A DNA stretch of 64,000 bases, taken from assembly GCF_932294415.1 (NCBI RefSeq), contig NC_065536.1:56235854-56299853 (forward strand), in the 5' to 3' direction. The stretch is from Quercus robur (taxonomy: Eukaryota > Streptophyta > Magnoliopsida > Fagales > Fagaceae). Shown here in pieces: positions 23,501 through 34,651 of the stretch. Below the pieces are notes generated by a model. It searched no databases. It was given only the letters and a program-made list of their open reading frames with translations, and was not told the origin of the DNA. Made by a program: the position numbers and the translations under genes. The first letter of the stretch is position 1. Every line of letters begins with the position of its first letter.

Positions 23501-23745
23501 TCCCAGCAGAGTTAGTTTAAATTGTACCATGTTCCATCTTGTACACAAAAAGAAAAACTACAGCTCAAAACAATTACATTATTTAAAAGGGTCCTAGTTA
23601 GAATTGGTAAGAACTCCCAAAGCAGGGCTCAATTTTATAGAACCCCGACATATACAAAATCTATTACTGAATATGTAATAATGTAAATTGTCACTACATT
23701 AAATAACATTGCCAATGAAAAGTCATCAGAAAGAGAAAATACCAT
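17534..23745 (-). CDS. DRM2: DRM1/2-type DNA (cytosine-5)-methyltransferase
   Basis: The nuclear de novo methyltransferase of RNA-directed DNA methylation. Exons by eye, 5' to 3' on minus: 23745-23743 (ATG only), 22517-22383, 22022-21929, 21849-21803, 20271-20158, 19988-19889, 19061-18925, 18782-18060, 17968-17534. All phases agree, giving about 595 residues, close to known DRMs. Two UBA domains are seen at about 53-93 (DFVGMGFSKTMVVKAI) and 138-180 (SLVDMGYLVEEALTAM). The catalytic part has the rearranged order that defines the family: the later motifs first (FFYYENVALTPKG-like segment, RGGGISRTDRYKALGNSF), then motif I FSGIGG (476-481) and motif IV GGSPCNNLAG with catalytic Cys555. Exon 20271-20158 uses a GC donor (GAG|GCAATT). 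The ATG-only exon and the 18782 acceptor are the least certain. A LINE fragment sits in intron 1. DRM3 lacks the catalytic motif, so this is DRM1/2-type; the number is a guess. Confidence 0.88.
22681..23392 (+). mobile_element. LINE 3' fragment in DRM intron 1
   Basis: The plus strand encodes the zinc-binding zf-RVT region of a LINE reverse transcriptase (CSFCRNCMESREHLFFECPF, then WGHVIGLC) in 22684-22944. Frameshifted LINE-like sequence follows to about 23090 and then a 3' untranslated stretch ending in an A-rich tail near 23380-23392. The 5' part is missing. It is antisense to DRM and lies between the likely first ATG exon and the next coding exon. I could not define a target duplication. 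Confidence 0.7.
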
Positions 23746-25732
23746 GTTCTCAATAGCTAGTAACTTTGCTCAACAAGCAGCTCTCAAACTGTCAAAGAAA
23801 CACATAACACATAAGAACCACTGAAAAATTTGTGTGAATCAAGAGTGCACTACATACATAGAGATTACAGAAAACTCTCCCAATCTTTATTACGTTACAG
23901 CAAAGTACAAAGGAAACCAATACTCCCTCTCACAGAATACTCATAGACTATATGTAAGTACAAGCTATTGTTTTGATTGATGGAAGAAAAAGAAAAAGAT
24001 AAAAATTGTGACTGCACATTATAAGAAACAACCAGTTTGCTAGCAACCTCAATCATAAGAATGTAGCAAATGCAAACAATTTATCTTCTTAGGACCTAAG
24101 AGATGGGTTAGTATGCAATTTTACCCTCAATTTTTGAGAGAGAGAGAGAGACTGATTCCCAATTTCATAACAACCTAAATAACAAATAAAAATTCTATAA
24201 TCTTCAAACTAATAAGGCCCGTTTCCGGCTAACTCTACTCTACTCTCCTCTACTCTCCTCTACTCCCCTTCAATCCAAACAAACCATAAATCACATAAAC
24301 CAAACAATATGCTACCACCATTTCATAGATTCTCTCTAACTTTGATAAATTAGAGCCATTACATTTATCAGATAGCAACAATAACAACAACAAAAGTAAA
24401 GGGTAACAAGAGCATACATGTTACTCTACCCAGTATACAAAGCTCCCACTTTCATTGGATACAAGAGAAGGAATAATGGGTAGAGCCCATTTTATATTTT
24501 TTTTTGGAAGAGAATGTTACTCTCTCAATCATTAAAATAAAAATAAAAAATATGGTTGAAAACATAAGTCTGCGCACAAAAGGGACCGCTTTGAATACCG
24601 AGCTAGCTTTACAAAAGTCTGCGCACAATAGAAGAAGAGTTAATAATAAAAAAAGATATCAAAAGATTAGTACCTCCGTCGTAGCCAAATCTACAATGTG
24701 AAAAATAAATATAGGGTGGGTCGAGACTCGAGAGACGAGGGAGAGGCCAACCCAAAGAACAAAGTAGTACAACCATTCGTAGTTGTGAATGATTCATTCA
24801 GCGGACTCTGCCTTTGCTTATGCCTAATAACGTAACGTGGTCACATGAGGGATTTATGTTTTTTGAGAAACATATATTGTTTTGTTCCTATAGTTGTTTG
24901 ACGCGTTCTGAGGAGGAAATATGGAGAATATACGCGCACGTGTTGGTGAATTACACTCGGGGATTTAGTAATTCTCACACTTTTTTTTTTTTTTTTTTTT
25001 TTAAAAAAAACCAAACGTTTTTTGTTTTCTCCAAGAGTTGGCAATTAATGGATTCATAATTGGCTGTTTGGTTGTGATTCCCAGAAATAATGATAAATAT
25101 TTAGGAATGTGAAGTGTGAACAGATGCATTTTGTTGCATTGGAAGTAGTAATAAAAGCAAAAAAAAAAAACATTTATCTATTCAGCTTTTTAGGTAATAG
25201 TAATGCTGCTCTAATTAAGGATACTTTTGATATATTGAATAAGAATTAAGTTAGAAATTATAATCTTTATTACTAAATAATAAGTGTGTTGTAATGTAAT
25301 AATTAAACCTATTTATTAGTTTGGTTGTGAATTATAACATTAAAATGAAACTTAACATTTATTTTAGGAAATATCTTACTTATACAATTATATCTCCTTA
25401 AAAATTGTTATATTTAAATTTAAGAGAGATATATGTTACTTTTTATGATTTTTTATTTTTATAATTGTTAGATTTATATGGAAAGTTTGTTTATTTAAAA
25501 ATATATTAAGTTTTGAAATTATTGCACTTATTAAGGAATAACTAATACAACCTTTTAAAAAAATAGTTATTCTTCATTTTGAAGAATAGCTATTCATAAG
25601 GAATGACTATTCCTTGTAATAAAAATATAACCAAACTAAAAAATAACTAAATTATAGGAATAATTATTACATTACAGCGCATTTTACAGTCTACCAAACA
25701 TGCCCTAAATGTTATGCAATTGAGAGTTTTAA
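23746..25732. other. DRM 5' region and AT-rich spacer
   Basis: No other gene is supported. On the minus strand near 24640-24720 a TATATTTATT tract precedes GGCTACGACGGAG followed by gtacta, which could be a DRM leader exon with a donor site. A pyrimidine-rich piece near 24217-24290 resembles the right part of the 389-874 MITE. A T run lies at about 24981-25002. 25200-25700 is AT-rich with several inverted phrases around 'agttattcttcatttgaagaatagctatt' and is probably an old MITE. Confidence 0.4.
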
Positions 25733-25741
25733 TTAATTCAA

Positions 25742-26927
25742 GGGGTAATTACACTAAACCCACCTATGGTTTGATCTAAAATCACTTTGCCTACCCGTGA
25801 TTTAAAAAGTGTCACTTTACCCACCTAAAGTATGTTCTGTTTGTTTTCCATAACCCACTTCTGTTAAAATCAAGGGTAAATAGATATTTTTATTCAAATT
25901 TTATGTCTCTCTCCTCCCAAAACAAAATAAATAAATAAATAGTACAAAAATGCAAGAAAAACAAGATCAAAAAGTGGTATTGGTCTCTCTCTCAACTCAC
26001 ATAAATCTTGAACATGAAAAACATACCCAAAAAAATAAAACCCAAATCAACCTACACAAATAACCAAACAATACGATATTGCCCTTCAATCAACCGAACA
26101 ATACATTATGACTTGTCTCAGGCCACTTACTCAAAACAAATGGAAGCTATACAGTGCTCCATAAGGCCACTTACTCGAAACAAGCTAACCTGGTATCTGC
26201 AACCACTTGCTGATACATTTTCCGTTACTTCGAAACCTATCTGAAACTCTTCCAAGCAGATGCTACATTCTTGAATCAAGTTTGAACTTGGCCGAAACCT
26301 AATCTTCTCCAAGGCCTCAATAGAAGATTTAGTCACTGGAATGGACTTAGGCTCATAAGTCTCCATGGAGTCCAAGATTATGGTATCGTAATCGAGCACC
26401 AAATCCACAATAGGCACCTCTATTTCCATTAACTCCACGTATATTATGTCCACAACAATGGGCATCCTAATTGATGTCCCGGCCAATCCAGCAACTTGTT
26501 GTACCATAGTACCATGATCTTCCACTGGGATCTCGAACTCTCTAAGCAAAGAGTACAAGCAACCACCATTGATATCTTGCGACACCACTTCATGTTTGGA
26601 AAGCCATAACAATCTTTCAATATTGGATGTAATTTCTTCGTAGGAAGGCACTGGTTCTTGGCTGTTGCCAATGTAGTTCTTCTATTAATTTTCACAAAAC
26701 CCTCCCTTTTGATCTTGTTTCTCTAGCATTTTTGTGTTATTCTTTGTTTTGGGAGGAAAGAGACATAAAATTTGAGCAAAAATACCTATTTACCCTTGAT
26801 TTTAACAGAAGTGGATTATAGAAAACAAACGGAACATACCTCAGATGGGTAAAGTGACACATTTTGAACCACAGGTAGGCAAAGTGATTTCGAGCCAAAC
26901 TACAGGTGGGTTTAGTATAATTACCCC
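25742..26927 (-). mobile_element. Mutator-like element carrying a RING-finger gene fragment (Pack-MULE type)
   Basis: Long terminal inverted repeats, at least 180 bp each, run inward from 25742 (GGGGTAATTACACTAAACCC) and from 26927. They are imperfect but clear throughout, including the 'cttctgttaaaatcaagggtaaata' region. A perfect 9-bp target duplication, TTAATTCAA, lies at 25733-25741 and 26928-26936; 9 bp is the Mutator signature. There is no transposase, so the element is non-autonomous. The interior holds gene-derived sequence on the minus strand. Confidence 0.9.
26127..26651 (-). pseudogene. Captured RING-type E3 ligase fragment inside the MULE
   Basis: A 174-residue open frame. Around residues 105-145 it reads SIPVTKSSIEALEKI and then ECSICLEEFQIGFEV, the beginning of a RING-H2 domain with its first Cys pair and the usual linker. 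The His and later Cys residues that complete zinc binding are absent; the sequence changes to unrelated residues, so it cannot form a RING as written. It is probably a gene fragment captured by the element. Expression of such fragments is known for Pack-MULEs but cannot be judged here. Confidence 0.65.
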
Positions 26928-27330
26928 TTAATTCAATTAGTAAAGTTTCTGATAGTTGAATAAGAAATCTGGAGTTTAATCCCCGCCTATACCAAAAATC
27001 AATTGGTGTCTTAGTTTGATAATAAAATGTTATCATTAAAAGCGAACGTCATGAGTTAAAACTCTCTAAAAAAATGTTATGTGTTTTCTTAAAAAAAATA
27101 ATAATAATAATCAATTATAATAAAATATATCGTGTCATCACACGAGTTATGCATTTGTAATAAAGAAAAACCTTTTGTTGGCAATTTTTAAAAAAATATA
27201 TGCTTTATTTTTAAATTTGAAAGAAACATGGAGGAGATTTTTTTTTAATACATAATAATTTATCTTAAATTTAGGAGCTGTTTTATTTTCTTAAAAAAAA
27301 AATACTAAATAAGTTGTTTTATTTTAGAAA

Positions 27331-27510
27331 AATGTTATGTCCATAACACCTTTACAACAAATTATATGTAGCCGGTTGTTATGGGTTGTTATTGATGGGT
27401 AAAAAAATAATTTTAGTGGTATATTCAAAACTTCAAATTAGAACTAATAACAACTGATCAACTACGATTTGTTGTGAAAGTATTATGAAAATATTGTGAA
27501 CATAACACTT
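27331..27510. mobile_element. Palindromic MITE, copy 1
   Basis: The ends are inverted repeats: 'aatgttatgtccataaca' with 'tttacaacaaat' on the left and the complement 'atttgttgtgaaag' with 'gtgaacataacactt' on the right. A related element lies at 43351-43525 with the same ends and a shared middle ('actaataacaact'). Non-coding. Confidence 0.65.
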
Positions 27511-27644
27511 CTTTTTATTTTAAATTTGAATTTGACAAAGAAACTTGAAAGGGAGATAAACATGGATGAAAAAAAAATGATTTTTTTTTTAAATTTATCT
27601 AAAATTTAGGAGATTTAAAATTACTAATTTTACATGTCTAACCC

Positions 27645-27684
<40 letters not shown>
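27645..27684. repeat. (ATT)n microsatellite
   Basis: About 13 uninterrupted ATT/TTA trinucleotides. Confidence 0.95.
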
Positions 27685-28993
27685 TTGAGAAAAGTCTAAC
27701 CCTATTATTTAAACTTTCTAATTAGGTGAATTTGAGAATATTTTGGGCATCCCAAAGTATAAATTCAAATAGAATAAACCCCTTAAATAGTAGTAGTATA
27801 AATAACCTTAATCATTGCACTTCGACACTCATTAACCAAACATAATACTATTTTTGGAAGTTTGGAGGGAAAGCAGAGTAAGGGGTAAGGAGGGGAAAGA
27901 GAAAAGAGTAAATGGGAGTGGAAGGAAATGGTTATCCCTTCACTTTATTTGAATGTTTTAAAAATTAAGTAGGTGGGGAAGGGAATAGATATCCAAAAGT
28001 ACCAATTTGTCAAGGCAAATGTAATGAGATTTAACAAATGGTCAATCTAAATACATATTTATTGAGAAAACATATTAGAATGCATACTTATGGAAATAAT
28101 TGATTCAAATATGCTTTTATCAACAAACATAGCATAATGTGTAGAAATTGAACAGACTCCCATTTGGTTAGGGACACTAGAATCCCATGGGTATAAATAT
28201 ATCAGAAATAGACTCCCTTATGAACGGCCGCACAAATTCCTCCCCCCAAATAGGGCACTAGATTTCCCTAAAGGGAACACAAAACATAGGTTATCAAAAT
28301 TACCTTGTTAATTAGGATTGATCACTATATATCAAAATCTTAAAATAATTTCAAATAGAACTAATTTATAAATATTTCACTAAACATATTCAAAAGGGGA
28401 AAATGTTTGGCTCCAAATTGATTTGGAGTCATCTACCCTCAACTTAGTATGAGACAATTGTAAAGATCGTTCATTTGTAGTCTTATAATGAGTCATGTGA
28501 CTTTTCATATAATCATATTTGTTATTGACCAAAGAAATAATAAATATTTATTATTGACCAGATTTAAAGTATATAAAGGTTAATTAGGTTCAAAATACGT
28601 CCTTGAAACTATATGATAGAATATATAAAATAAGTGTTAACAAAAAATTACATAAAATTATCATGGTTTAAGTTAAATATAAGGTTTTTCTCAACAAAAG
28701 AAAAAATTTAAATATAAGATACAGTAGAAAGAGATTTACTTTTTTTTTTAAAGAAAATCTTAAATATTAAAATTTTATAAATAAACATATTAGTTTAAAT
28801 AATATACATAAATAGTTTTATAATTTTTTTATGGAAAATAGTTTTATAATTGATCTCATAATAAATTGAAAAAGATAAGTCCAAATTTAATTTGGAGCCA
28901 AATAAGTAAATCACCAACTAGTAACCCTAACCATTTATGAAGAAAGAGAGTAACAATTTAATCCGACAATTTTTTTTTTTAGAGGAACTATTA

Positions 28994-29508
28994 TCTATAC
29001 TACTATTTAAGGCTTCCCCCTGATTGGATTCCTCATTTTTTAGTTCAAAAATGCCTCTACACCTTTATGTTTAAGTAGAGACAAAACTAAAGGACATTCC
29101 AGTAAAAATGCAACTTTAACTTTCACTAAAACATTGCTTAAAAAATATTACTATTTAAGGGGCTTCCCTTATTTGGATTCCTCATTTTTTTAGTTCAAAA
29201 ATGCCCTTACACCTCTATGTTTAAGTAAAGACAAAACTAAAGGACATTCCGGTAAAAATGTAACTTTAACTTCCACTAAAACATTGCTTAAAAAATAGGA
29301 TTACTCTTATAAATTTTCAAATTACTTTATCCACTTATAAATTAGATTCTTTCTCCAAAAAAAAAAAAAAAAAAACTTATAAATTAGATTCTCAAAATAA
29401 ATAAATAAAATATATATATATATATAAAATAAAAACACAAGTTTTTTTTTTTTGGCTAAAAAAAAAAAAGGCCTCATCACACGTGCATAGTGCATGTGAT
29501 GAGGCTAG
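28994..29508 (+). mobile_element. Short non-autonomous Helitron
   Basis: It begins TCTATACTACTATTTAAGG after an A and ends CTAG before a T, the Helitron A/T insertion rule. A strong 3' hairpin (GCCTCATCACACGTGCA / TGCATGTGATGAGGC) at 29471-29505 runs directly into the CTAG end. The 515-bp body codes for nothing and contains a tandem duplication of its own 5' part (see 29002-29296). Insertion produced no target duplication, as expected for Helitrons. Confidence 0.75.
29002..29296 (+). repeat. Two-copy tandem repeat of about 147 bp in the Helitron
   Basis: Unit 1 starts at about 29002 and unit 2 at about 29148. Both run from 'ctatttaagg' through 'ggattcctcatttttt', 'acaaaactaaaggacattcc' and 'acattgcttaaaaaata', with around 10 differences, so the duplication is not very recent. 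Confidence 0.85.
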
Positions 29509-31280
29509 TTTTTATTTATTTATTTGGATGACAGAAGGAGCTTTCTAAAAAAGATATTGGCTCTGGCTTATCCCTCGTGGGTCCTAAAGAAAAGAAAAGA
29601 AAATTCATAAGAGCATTAACATTGACAGTGTAAACCCAAGTTGCTATTTTACAATCCAAGACACTAAAACATAATTTTACCCAAGTATGGGTATTTAAAT
29701 TTTTTTATCAAACAATTAGATTGTATATATACAACCCTATTGTTCATGGGTTGTAAACATAAATATAGGTATTTATTTTATTCTCTCATACTTCGGCATC
29801 ACTCTCACTCCCATGGGTTATAAACATAATTTTATATTATTTGATAGTGTAATTTATATTATTTTAATAAGTTGTATATAAAATTAGAAATTGAGATGTT
29901 GGGTGAGTTATAAAATAGGATGGTTATAGGGATGAAAGGCCCAGATAAGGATATTGGGCCGTGGGTCGAACCCGAGGACGTCTAAGAGCTCGAGGACAGA
30001 CGAGTTTTGGTGAAGCTATGTAAGTTATTGGGTCAAGGAAAGATCTAGTCATAATAAACAGGTGACATTGTCCAAGGAGCCACCATTCCTCAGCCAACAG
30101 AGTAGAAGCCTAAAGTCCGACCACCCACCAAGTACTGGGCGGTGGGCAATCGTGCTTGGGAGGATAAGCTTAAGAGAGAAGTGAGTCAACAAAGAATTGA
30201 GAAATATATGAGAAGAAAGATGCTACTACTGCATTGAATACTTTGCGCCTAATTAACTGACCACATTAATGTGGAGGTGATACTTGAACAGTGATTTCTA
30301 GCCTCACAGCTACCTACAAAGATTTTAGGAAGGTGCTGATGGGATAAGTATCAAGGAGATTAACAATCTGATTTACACGTGGAAGGCTAAGATGAAAGAA
30401 GGAAATAGGATATAAAAGGAGGAGGATTCCATTACAAAAAAGGATCATGAGAGAAAGAATAGAAAAGAAACAATTGTGTAACCAAGAACTTGAATATTTG
30501 TAGAAGTCTAAGAAAAATATACAAGAACACACCATCCTCGAAGTTGACCGAGGAGTATTCTTCTTTTCAAATTGTTTGTCTTATTCATTCTAACACCAAC
30601 TAGTCTATCGTGATCTATATTTTAACTCATTGAACGTTCATTAACAAGTCCACTCTCTAACAAATTCATTCTTTTGGGCTTATTGGGCCACTAACAAAAT
30701 CTCTTGGGTTGCAGATCAAAATGTGTCTTTACAATGGTAAAATAGATAAAATAAATTTTGAGAGTATAAGAGCTTGATTGGTAGAAGGATTTTTGTTTTT
30801 GTTTTCAAAACTGTATAAAAACAATTTTCAAAATATTGAACTTAAAATTAGTTCTCAGATAATAATTTTTATATTATATGTGTATGGCTCTCACTTAAAA
30901 AAAAAAAAAAAATCAAAATACTATAAAAAAAATTGTTTGGGAAACCATTTCTATTTTTGAGATTTAAAAAAAAAATATATTCACAAAAAGTAATTTTTTA
31001 ATGATAAGTTTCAACTTTGAAGTGTGAGAATTCTTTTTGTGCTAAAGATAATCTCCTTAATTTAAGATATAAAAGAGTTTGGACAAATATGTAGAATCTA
31101 TTGTTTTCAATTTATTTACAACTATATTTCTAAAAAAAAAAAATATATATATATATATATATATTTACAACTATGTCATTAAAAATATGTGGGACGCACC
31201 ATTTTATGGATTGCAAAACAAAAAATTATATTTAAAACTCTTATCAAGCAAGCCCTAAAATAGATTTTATTTTTATTTTT
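29509..31280. other. Intergenic; possible solo LTR near 29.93-30.74 kb
   Basis: No gene is supported. 29600-29935 looks like an old MITE, with 'gagcattaacattgacagtgtaaa' at one end and 'gttataaaataggatgg' at the other. From about 29936 the base composition changes: less AT, with a TATAAAAGG box near 30412 and the 'ccgaggagtattc' phrase near 30547, as in plant LTRs. I could not define its ends or a 5-bp duplication. 30740-31280 is AT-rich with A runs. Confidence 0.4.
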
Positions 31281-31281
31281 A

Positions 31282-31360
31282 TTTTTTTTACAAGATATAA
31301 ATTCTACTCTAGTTTAATTTAAGTATATATTTATGTGAAACTTCCTTTTACAGACTTGAA
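31282..31360 (-). mobile_element. SINE 3' fragment (same family as 43.6, 46.6 and 58.6 kb)
   Basis: On the minus strand it runs from 'ttcaagtctgtaaaaggaag' (just after box B) to 'tagaatttatatcttgtaaaaa', matching the 3' half of the SINE at 58562-58722. The 5' half is missing. A second, unrelated SINE is inserted at its broken end. Confidence 0.75.
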
Positions 31361-31368
31361 TTAAATAA

Positions 31369-31472
31369 CCAAATGTCTTGTAACTGAATTGACACTTTTC
31401 TATGCACAAAGTTCTTGAACTATCTTATTAGCGGCATGTTATAATTATTTCTAAAAAAAAAAAAAAAAAAAA
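31369..31472 (+). mobile_element. Short SINE of a second family with a 17-bp target duplication
   Basis: The 104-bp insert starts CCAAATGTCTTGTAACTGAA, resembling the tRNA-like head of the SINEs near 35041 and 62952 ('ccaagag-cttgtagctcaa'). It ends in an A run at about 31451-31473. AGACTTGAATTAAATAA occurs at 31352-31368 and again at 31473-31489, a perfect 17-bp duplication, although the first A could belong to the tail. Confidence 0.8.
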
Positions 31473-31489
31473 AGACTTGAATTAAATAA

Positions 31490-31992
31490 AAGCGTGCCGG
31501 GATATACGGATGTACACCTGCAACCGAATTTGCAAGTTCAGGAATAAACGCAAATATTCAGGAATAAATACAAACAAACACCACATCGCTATCTCTCACT
31601 CGTAAGTCGTCACTCTCTTTCTTTCTCTCTCTCTCTCTCTCTCGCACTCCTTCACATCCGGTGAGTCCCTTTATTTTTCCTTTTAATTTCTGGGTTTTAA
31701 AATTTAGAGTTTTAACTTTTTTTTTTTTAATACTTTTATTCTTGAGAAAAAATAGCATGCCTTTGTTCTTCTGAAATTAGACAACTGAAGGTAGCTAATT
31801 TGTTCTTCTCATAAATCCCGCACAATTCTTATAAACCTGCCCTTTTATTTTCTCTATAATACACTGATAATTGTTTTTTTTTACACATTGGATGTGCCAA
31901 CAGACTCTATTCTCCAGCCAATATCAACTAAAGTTTTGATCTTTTCTTTGTGTTGTTGCAGTTTTCGTTATATTTAAATTAAGTCATACTAG
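31490..31992. promoter_or_regulatory. Upstream region of the F-box gene
   Basis: No other gene. It includes a (CT)n tract at about 31617-31642, common in plant 5' untranslated leaders. Possible 5' leader splicing signals are present (tccggtgagt near 31660; a 'gttgcag' acceptor near 31963). A leader intron is therefore possible but unproven. Confidence 0.4.
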
Positions 31993-34651
31993 ATGAGGAA
32001 GAGACAGACTAAGCTGGCAAATATAGTTCATACTAACTTTACAATTACACACCAAAAGGTTACAATTTTCATTCTCAAAAGCTACCCAAAATAATATTTT
32101 ATTTTTATTTTTATTGTGTATCTTTTTTGAATTTTTTTTTTTAGTTTTTGGATAGTTGTTATAGTCTTTGCTAATGTACAGTTATCTATAATCTTTGAAA
32201 CTAATTCCGCAGGATCGGTTAAGTGAATTGTCAGATGAAATTCTTGTCTCCATTCTGTCAACATTGCCGTTCATGGAAATGCAGAGGACAAGTGTCCTTT
32301 CTAAGAGGTGGAGATATCTGTGGACATTTACGACTTGTCACTTGGACTTCGACGATTCAAGGTTACTAACTCTTGTTTGGAAGACATTCTATCAACAGAA
32401 GTTTAGTGGTAGTGATCTTGATCAATACGTTATGATGTTGGTGAATTTGGAGACTATGGAGTTTGAAGAAAATAGCTTAAGGACTAGGTTTGTTAGTTGG
32501 GTGAATAGGGTGTTGGAATTGCATCAAGGTAATACTATAGATGAGTTTAGAGTTGTTTTTGACATGGATGGGAGGAAATTCAAGTCGGAAATCGACAATT
32601 GGATTTGCTTTTCACTGAGAAAAAAGGTTAAAAAGCTTTCATTGGATTTCATGATAGATGGGGTCAATGCTTATACTCTTACTAGTCAGATTTTTCATAG
32701 TTACAGTCTTGATTCCTTAACAGCCCTCTCTTTGACTTGTGTGAAAGTGACTGGGGAAGTTCTTGAGTATGTTTTATCGAATTGTCCATTCATTGAAATA
32801 TTACATGTGGAAAATTCAGAGTCTCTAGTGAATTTAAAGACTTCTAGCCCTTTGCCTAAGCTAAAGTACTTAGAGATATTAAACTGCTGCTCTCTCAAAC
32901 AGATTCAGATTCCTGCTATAAATCTCGTTTCTTTCAAATATTGTGGGGTTAAGATGATAAGGATCATTCTAGGGGATGTTCCCTATTTTGTTGATCTGTC
33001 TGTGACAGGTGACTGTGTTCGCTATTTATTAGAAGATGATTGCCCAATTTCACGCTATCTCTCTCAGCTGGAGACACTTGAGCTAGGCTTGTTTACTAAG
33101 GTTAGTCATAAATTTCTTTGTCAACTCCAATGTGCCTTTTCTTTTTTCATATATCAACGTTTGTTTATGAATGTGCTCCTTTTTCTTGGTTCAATTGTTC
33201 AGGAATTTATTCAATTTCCCAAATTTCCAGAGTTAAGAAATCTCAGGCAATTGAAATTGGATTTATGTCCACCTTTCATGGATAGCTTCCGTTGCTGCAC
33301 TTCCTTGCTAAAGGCATTCCCCGTTTTGCATAGATTTGTGCTCAAGGTAATGCTTAAAATTTGAGAGTTGTGGGATTTATTGTGCAGACATTTATTATCA
33401 ATATTTTCACTTAAGGTGTGTTTTCCAATACATCAATTACAGTTCTTAGTATGCATATGTATTATGTAACCACAAATCTGCTCTGTTATCGGCTGTAGAT
33501 AATTCCCACATAATGGTTTATTGTTGTGTCAAATATTATGAAAAATGTACAACATAAGTTATTATAAAATTATTTTTATTTAACTCGTGTGTGTAGTTCT
33601 CTTGTACAGCTCTTACCATGCCATTTTTATCATGCATTTTTTGCTATCTACAGAGGTTATTGGTTTGGTTTAAGTTGCACTTGATGGAACTTTTATCAAT
33701 GTTATATCACTAACTTCTTAATGAATGTGTTTGTTGACAAATTCATCGTTAGATTTATTATCTATTTATATTGAATCACAATGAACTTACTAGTTGTAAA
33801 TCGTTCTCACTCAAGAATTATATATTTTTGTGAGTCTGATGCAAATAAATCATTCCATTCTTTATTGGATGGCATTCACTGTAAATGATAAACATGATAC
33901 ACCTATTTTGAATGCTGTTTTGTTTTTAGTTTTTTGTAACTTTAGTTTGGTTGAGTGTAGGATAGTTTTACATGCCCATAGATTAGGAAAACTACTCTTG
34001 TTCACTTGGCTTTACGAATAGAAGCTGCAATTGGTTGACACCATGGCATAATGGGCTTAATTGTTTCTTGTAACTTGCTTATGTTTTCGGTTTTCCTTCT
34101 ATTGTAATGATGTTTAAAAGAACATTTGCATATAATAAGCCCGATTACAAGCCTTATGGAACCAACATTGGCCTCAGTTGGCATAAGCATAGGTGATAAC
34201 CTACTTCTATTCAACAATAATAAATTAGACAACCTATTGCCTGTGGCAACACAATAATTCCCAGCTTCCAGTCACTATTTTGTTGATGACATTGTGAACG
34301 GTGTCCCTATCTTTTAACTAGCTTAACACTGTTTCTTCTTTCTTGTGGCAGTTTATTGGGCTAGATGGTCCATGGAATGGAGAAATAAAAGTGCCGAGGG
34401 CTAAATATCCACACCAATGCCTTAAGGTTGTTGAATTGATTGGTTTTGTTGGTTGTTCTGTTGACATGAAGCTTGCCTTGTATGTAATCGATAATGCTCC
34501 GTCATTAGAGAAGATAATTATTGATGCGCAAAGTCCTAGTGTGGAAGAAGTATTACATGATTCTAGCAATCCTAAGAAATTAGGAGCTATACATTATGTG
34601 AAGCAACTAGAATCAAGATTAGCTCCAGGGGTGGAGTTGGTGGTACTATAG
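31993..34651 (+). CDS. F-box/LRR/FBD-type protein
   Basis: Plant F-box proteins of this class are substrate adaptors of SCF ubiquitin ligases; the F-box binds the SKP1-like subunit and the leucine-rich part selects targets. Exons by eye: 31993-32058, 32213-33100, 33203-33346, 34352-34651. All junctions are phase 0 with GT/AG ends, giving about 465 residues. The F-box is at about 23-63 (DRLSELSDEILVSILSTLPF, then SVLSKRWRYLW). Leucine-rich segments follow (LTALSLTCVKVTGEVLEYVL, LPKLKYLEILNC). The C-terminus (HQCLKVVELIGFVG, LALYVIDNAPSLEKIIID) is FBD-like. Intron 2 (102 bp) is a multiple of three without stops, so a retained-intron reading is open. The first exon is the least certain: the ORF starting at 32195 uses a non-ATG codon, so an upstream exon is required. 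The target is unknown. Confidence 0.85.

Larger units (their letters stand above)
26937..28993. other. AT-rich intergenic sequence with MITE remnants
   Basis: No gene is supported. It holds a palindromic MITE (27331-27510), an (ATT)n microsatellite (27645-27684), a purine-rich fragment near 27855-28000 resembling the left part of the 389-874 MITE, and near 28400-28510 a diverged copy of the block A/B 'gagtcatgtgact' repeat. The rest is AT-rich. Confidence 0.45.

Noticed and set aside
24841..25059. Opposed frames around the T run near 24990
   Set aside because: Both rely on the homopolymer (poly-Phe or poly-Lys) and have no domain.
32195..32212. Start of the F-box protein at 32195
   Set aside because: The codon there is TTG, and the sequence just before the Asp codon at 32213 is an intron-like acceptor; an upstream exon at 31993-32058 fits in phase.
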